From the NCBI GenBank assembly GCA_964649415.1, contig CAZYSK010000082.1, positions 1-25,901 on the forward strand: DNA of 25,901 nt, read 5' to 3'. Shown piece by piece: positions 22,549 to 25,901 of this stretch. Below the pieces are notes generated by a model that saw nothing but the letters and a program-made list of their open reading frames with translations, did not search any database and was not told the origin of the DNA. Origin of the DNA: CAZYSK01 sp964649415 (GTDB lineage Bacteria > Chloroflexota > Anaerolineae > B4-G1). Each line of letters begins with the position of its first letter. The stretch's first letter is position 1. The translations under genes and the position numbers were made by a program.

Positions 22549-23394
22549 GTGGACCAAATACCGCTTGTCACGCTCACAACCGATTTCGGTACGGCCGATG
22601 GCTATGTGGGCACGATGAAGGGCGTTATCCTCAGCATCGTCCCCGGCGCTCAATTGGTGGACATTTCCCACGAGATCGCGCCTCAGAATGTCCGCCAGGC
22701 TGCCTACGTATTGTACACCGCTGTTCCCTTCTTTCCCGCGCACGCCGTGCACGTCGTCGTGGTGGACCCTGGCGTGGGCAGCGCTCGGCGGCCCATTGCC
22801 GTACGCACGCCGGCAGGCACGTTCGTCGGGCCCGACAATGGCGTGTTCAGCTACCTGATGGCGTGCGAACCGGTCGAGGTGGTGGTGGAACTCGCCGAGC
22901 CGCGCTATCACATGCCCCAGGTCAGCCACACGTTCCACGGGCGCGATATCTTCTCTCCTGTGGGTGCGCATCTGGCGGCGGGTGTTTCGATTAACGCGCT
23001 AGGCCCGCCTGTGCACGACCCGGTCGTCTTTCCGCCTCCGCGCCTGGAGGTCGGTTCAGGCCAGATCTCGGGCGAGGTGCTCCACGCCGATCATTTCGGC
23101 AACGTCATCACCAGCATCGGGCTGCTTGTGTGGAGAGGGGATGAACTCTCGTTCACGCCAGCCTTTGGGGCGGCAGGGGACGGGGCAGAGGTGTGTCTCA
23201 ATGCGCGTGAGGCGACGGTCGCGTTGCCCGAACGGGATCTGTCCGGGGTGTTTCGCACCTACGCGCAGGTTGCCCGCGGGGAGGCGCTGGCCCTGGTGGG
23301 CAGTGAGGGACACCTGGAGATCGCGGTGCGCGAGGGCAACGCTGCCCAGGCGTTGGGGCTGCGCCCTGGTGATCCCGTCGTGCTGCGCTGGTAA
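22549..23394 (+). CDS. S-adenosyl-L-methionine hydrolase (adenosine-forming), DUF62 family
   Basis: The 281-residue enzyme of the fluorinase/chlorinase fold should hydrolyse S-adenosylmethionine to adenosine and methionine. Motifs run in order: VTLTTDFGTADGYVGTMKG at the N-terminus, D73 and R80 in VVVDPGVGSARR (the Asp and Arg of the catalytic triad, seven apart as in the archaeal enzymes), GPDNGVF, H130 in FHGRDIFSPVGAHLA, and HADHFGNVITSI in the C-terminal domain. No halogenase-specific loop is evident. Its start is a GTG placed 8 nt after the -10. murA follows 42 nt downstream on the same strand, so the two are probably one transcript; a functional link between them is not obvious. Confidence 0.92.
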   Translation: MDQIPLVTLTTDFGTADGYVGTMKGVILSIVPGAQLVDISHEIAPQNVRQAAYVLYTAVPFFPAHAVHVVVVDPGVGSARRPIAVRTPAGTFVGPDNGVFSYLMACEPVEVVVELAEPRYHMPQVSHTFHGRDIFSPVGAHLAAGVSINALGPPVHDPVVFPPPRLEVGSGQISGEVLHADHFGNVITSIGLLVWRGDELSFTPAFGAAGDGAEVCLNAREATVALPERDLSGVFRTYAQVARGEALALVGSEGHLEIAVREGNAAQALGLRPGDPVVLRW

Positions 23395-23436
23395 ATGGCC
23401 TGCCAAACCTCTCAACCTGTCTGCGGAGTGATGTGA

Positions 23437-24714
23437 ATGGAGAGATTCATCATCGAAGGCGGGTACCCCGTGTCTGGCACCGTGGTACCCAGCGGGAATA
23501 AGAACGCGGCGCTGCCACTCTTGGCCGCCTGTCTATTGACCGACGAACCGGTCACGCTTTACAATCTGCCGGCTATCGGGGACGTGGTGACTATGGGCGA
23601 GCTGCTGGCCGACGTTGGCGTGTCTGTTGAGAGACCGTCGCCCAACGCCTGGCGCTTGCACGCCCACGATATCCGCACGTCTGAGCTGAGCTCACGGCTC
23701 TTCGGTCGTATCCGGGGGTCGATCACGTTGGCCGGGCCGATGCTTGCCCGGACGGGCACGGTGCAACTGCCGCGCCCTGGCGGCGACGTCATCGGGCGCA
23801 GGCGGGTGGACACGCACTTCCTGGCGCTGAGCGCGCTGGGTGCGGACGTGGACGCGGACGGCACGTTCCATCTGCGGGGCAAGTGTCTGCGCGGCGCCGA
23901 CATCCTGCTGGACGAGGCCAGCGTCACGGCCACCGAGAACGCAATCATGGCGGCGTCGCTTGCCGACGGCACGACGGTGGTACGCAACGCGGCCTGCGAG
24001 CCGCACGTGCAGGACCTGTGCGGCCTGCTGTGCCGGCTGGGGGCACGGATCGAGGGCATCGGCTCGAACACGCTCACGATCCACGGCGTGGAGCGGCTCA
24101 GCGGTGGGGAATACACCATCGGGCCGGATTACATGGAGGTGGGCAGCTATATCGCGCTGGCGGCGGTCACCCGCGGCGAGCTGCTGATCAAGAACGCGGC
24201 CCCTGAGCACCTGCGCATGGTCCGTTTCGTGTTCGAGCGGCTGGGCGTGCGCTTCGAGGCGCGAGGGGATGACGTGTTCGTGTCGGCTGAGCAACCCCTG
24301 AGCATCGTCCAGGACATCGGCGGGGCTATTCCCTCCATCGCGGACGCCCCCTGGCCGGGCTTCCCGGCCGACCTGATGAGCATCGCCATCGTCCTGGCCT
24401 CCCAGTCTAAAGGGACGGCGCTGATCCACGAGAAGATGTTCGAGAGTCGCATGTACTTCGTGGACAACCTGATCGCCATGGGGGCGCGCATTATCCTCTG
24501 TGACCCCCATCGGTGCGTCGTGCAAGGCCCGTCGCCGCTGCACGGCGACGAGGTGGAAAGCCCCGACATCCGCGCGGGCATGGCGTTACTCATCGCGGCG
24601 CTCTGCGCGGAGGGACGCAGCGTCATCCACAACGTGCGGCAGATTGACCGGGGCTACGAGCACGTGGAGGAGAAGCTGCGGGGCCTGGGCGCTCGGATCG
24701 AGCGGGCAAGCTAG
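23437..24714 (+). CDS. murA: UDP-N-acetylglucosamine 1-carboxyvinyltransferase, Asp active-site type
   Basis: This enzyme catalyses the first committed step of peptidoglycan synthesis, moving enolpyruvate from phosphoenolpyruvate to UDP-GlcNAc in the cytoplasm. The 425-residue protein has K22-N23 in SGNKNAALPLLAA, the mobile loop LPRPGGDVIGRRRVDTH, the Asp in ADAPWPGFPADL, and the C-terminal Arg in NVRQIDRGYEHVEEKL. The loop residue that is Cys115 in Escherichia coli is D117 here, the same residue found in mycobacteria and chlamydiae. That change is known to give intrinsic insensitivity to fosfomycin, which normally alkylates the Cys. GGAG about 10 nt upstream supports ATG 23437. It implies that this lineage makes UDP-MurNAc and probably a peptidoglycan wall. 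Confidence 0.95.
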   Translation: MERFIIEGGYPVSGTVVPSGNKNAALPLLAACLLTDEPVTLYNLPAIGDVVTMGELLADVGVSVERPSPNAWRLHAHDIRTSELSSRLFGRIRGSITLAGPMLARTGTVQLPRPGGDVIGRRRVDTHFLALSALGADVDADGTFHLRGKCLRGADILLDEASVTATENAIMAASLADGTTVVRNAACEPHVQDLCGLLCRLGARIEGIGSNTLTIHGVERLSGGEYTIGPDYMEVGSYIALAAVTRGELLIKNAAPEHLRMVRFVFERLGVRFEARGDDVFVSAEQPLSIVQDIGGAIPSIADAPWPGFPADLMSIAIVLASQSKGTALIHEKMFESRMYFVDNLIAMGARIILCDPHRCVVQGPSPLHGDEVESPDIRAGMALLIAALCAEGRSVIHNVRQIDRGYEHVEEKLRGLGARIERAS

Positions 24715-24738
24715 GGGTTGGCTGTCCAGGCGGGGGGA

Positions 24739-24820
24739 GCGGCCAGGGATGGCCGCGGTCCGATGCAGGAGGCGGCCAGGGATGGCCGCGGTCCAGTTGA
24801 GCGTGCGTCCGCGCGGTCCG
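24739..24820. repeat. GC-rich repeat cluster 2 (GCGGCCA palindromes)
   Basis: Two copies of GCGGCCA-GGGA-TGGCCGC followed by GGTCC lie at 24739-24761 and 24772-24794, identical over 23 bp with a 33-bp period. GTGCGTCCGCGCGGTCCG follows at 24803-24820. Cluster 1 has the same two elements in the opposite order, and the two clusters bracket the SAM hydrolase-murA operon. Confidence 0.8.
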
Positions 24821-24828
24821 ATGGGGGA

Positions 24829-25569
24829 CTAGGGCACGATGTAGGTGTCCACGACGTTCCCTGACGCATCCCGCAGCGTGATCAGTTCGCCGCCGTTCCA
24901 CGCTGGCGTGGTCCGGTCCCAGTACAGGTCGGTGGGGGCGGTGTCGCCCGTGGTCGAGTGCACGTTCACCTGCGTGTCGGCGAACAGGGTAAGCGCCGGA
25001 AAGGTGAAGGTGTTGCCCTCGGCGTCAGAGAGTGTCCACCTGTCCAGGCTGATCGCACCGCCTCGATTGCGCACGATCACCACCTCGGCCACCAGGTCTC
25101 CAGAGCCCAGCACTTGAGCGATCTCGACCAGCGGTGGCCCTGACGGGGTCAGGGTCGGCAGTGGAGTGGGCAGGGGCTCCGCCGGTGGAGACGATTCGGC
25201 CGGTGGGTTGCCGGTCGGGGTGGGGAACGGGATGATGAGGGCCTGGCCGACTTGCAGCACGTTGGGGTCGACAAGCCCGTTGGCGGTCATCAGTTCCTCG
25301 ACGGATATACCGTACACGCGGGCGATGGCCAGGAGTGTGTCCCCTGCCTGGACGGTGTACATCAACGGGCCGGACGGTGTTGGGGACGCGACGGGCGGCA
25401 CGGTGGCAGGGCTCACGGCCTGCGCAGTGGCCGGCTGGACGGGCGTTGGGGTGGTGGGAGGGGGAGCTGGCGTGCGGGCGCGCTCCCAGACGAACAGGAC
25501 CGCCAGCATAACCAGGGCGGAGATGACGACGTTAACCCCGATGACGATGGCCCACGTGCGTGTGCGCAT
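24829..25569 (-). CDS. Membrane-anchored LysM and lamin-tail domain protein
   Basis: The 246-residue protein has an N-terminal membrane anchor (TWAIVIGVNVVISALVMLAVLFVW), a Pro/Thr/Ala linker, one LysM domain (MYTVQAGDTLLAIARVYGIS to VGQALIIPF), a second Pro-rich linker, and a C-terminal lamin-tail-like beta sandwich (VEIAQVLGSGDLVAEVVIVRNRG, LDRWTLSDAEGNTFTFP, GGELITLRDASGNVVDTYIV). The pattern VVIVRN, LDRWTLSDAEG and ITLRDASGNVVD is diagnostic of bacterial LTD domains. It should sit on the outer face of the membrane and bind peptidoglycan through LysM; the LTD partner is unknown. GGGAGG about 11 nt before ATG 25569 is the ribosome binding site. It shares its general plan with the zinc-ribbon LysM protein at 18082-19260. 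Confidence 0.88.
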   Translation of the reverse strand: MRTRTWAIVIGVNVVISALVMLAVLFVWERARTPAPPPTTPTPVQPATAQAVSPATVPPVASPTPSGPLMYTVQAGDTLLAIARVYGISVEELMTANGLVDPNVLQVGQALIIPFPTPTGNPPAESSPPAEPLPTPLPTLTPSGPPLVEIAQVLGSGDLVAEVVIVRNRGGAISLDRWTLSDAEGNTFTFPALTLFADTQVNVHSTTGDTAPTDLYWDRTTPAWNGGELITLRDASGNVVDTYIVP

Positions 25570-25610
25570 GCTTCGGATGACCTCCCGTGTTGGCGATCTA
25601 GCCTCTGCCT

Positions 25611-25639
25611 ATTTTATCACACGGAAGGCAAAAGCCCAA
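25611..25639 (-). promoter_or_regulatory. Promoter of the LysM/lamin-tail gene
   Basis: The minus strand carries -10 TAAAAT (25616-25611) with an extended TGA, a 17-bp spacer and a weak -35 TTGGGC (25639-25634). The -35 falls inside the C/A-rich low-complexity stretch. Confidence 0.55.
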
Positions 25640-25688
25640 ACCCCAAAGCCCAAGGGCCAAGCCCCAAATCCCAAATTCCAAATCCCAA
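25632..25688. repeat. Low-complexity CCCAAA-type imperfect tandem repeat
   Basis: About nine imperfect copies of a 6-8 nt unit (CCCAAA, CCCCAAAG, CCCAAGGG, CCAAATC and similar) run in succession. This non-coding stretch upstream of the LysM/lamin-tail gene shows no open frame of interest. Confidence 0.6.
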
Positions 25689-25692
25689 GATT

Positions 25693-25870
25693 GCGATTTC
25701 CCAATCTATGGGTCTTGTGCTACACTCGGATTGAACGTGCTGGGACGGGCAATTCCTGTTATGGGGGGAAACGTGAGGGGGTAGCCGCGATTGCGGACTG
25801 TTCTAGTCGGATGCAGTTGTGTAGAGTGTGTTTCGCGGCGAGGCACGCGCGATTGGGAAATCGCGGCTAC
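25693..25870. repeat. Inverted-repeat region at the window end (no gene seen)
   Basis: GCGATTTCCCAATC (25693-25706) recurs inverted as GATTGGGAAATCGC (25851-25864). GTAGCCGCGATT (25781-25792) recurs inverted as AATCGCGGCTAC (25859-25870). The last ~260 bases hold no convincing gene. The arrangement resembles a small non-autonomous palindromic element. Confidence 0.6.
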
Positions 25871-25901
25871 AGGGTGAATTGCTGTGCTGGGGGCACATAT
25901 G

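Noticed and set aside
25721..25735. Extended -10-like TGCTACACT near 25718-25726 as a promoter for a rightward gene
   Set aside because: There is no matching -35 and no coding frame follows within the window.

Overview
This window looks like a chromosomal segment of a GC-rich (roughly 60-65% by eye) anaerobic or facultatively anaerobic bacterium, most likely a Chloroflexota member of the Anaerolineae type. That assignment is inference. It rests on several membrane-anchored proteins with Pro/Thr-rich linkers and LysM, lamin-tail or CAP domains, on an oxygen-sensitive glycyl radical enzyme with its activase, on an NfnAB-type flavoprotein pair, and on a MurA with Asp in place of the usual active-site Cys. 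No rRNA or other marker gene is present to settle it.

Layout. 67-2883 (+): RNase PH (rph), then a membrane-anchored protein resembling a metallopeptidase that has lost its HExxH residues, then a SanA/YdcF-type DUF218 protein, all tightly spaced. 2894-4253 (+): a receiver-histidine kinase hybrid. 4261-7515 (-): a large secreted protein (CHAP, VWA, Fn3-like, CAP domains) of clearly lower GC than its surroundings. 7594-7792 (+): tRNA-Gln(CTG) with promoter and terminator. 7835-11107 (+): a glycyl radical enzyme activase and a glycyl radical enzyme whose active-site residues match trans-4-hydroxy-L-proline dehydratase (HypD). 11167-13817 (+): a GT4 glycosyltransferase and a polyprenyl-phosphate sugar transferase, an exopolysaccharide pair.

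13886-18006: a LysN-like aminotransferase (-) and NfnAB (+) diverge from a 550-bp region. Each side has a promoter, then about 135-150 nt of leader ending in an intrinsic terminator, then the gene. This double attenuator-like arrangement is the most intriguing non-coding structure here. 18082-22362 (-): a zinc-ribbon/LysM membrane protein, a UbiB/ABC1 kinase, a phasin-like coiled-coil protein and a winged-helix regulator whose near-consensus promoter overlaps three 9-bp direct repeats. 22512-24714 (+): S-adenosylmethionine hydrolase and murA, bracketed by two clusters of the same GCGGCCA-type palindromic repeat. 24829-25639 (-): a LysM plus lamin-tail protein. The last ~260 bases hold only low-complexity and inverted repeats.

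Two themes recur. First, four genes (rph, the GT4 gene, ubiB, the SAM hydrolase gene) have a -10 hexamer only 8-10 nt before the start codon and no Shine-Dalgarno, so their mRNAs are predicted to be leaderless or nearly so. Second, small palindromic repeats recur between genes. I found no CRISPR array, insertion sequence or phage gene.
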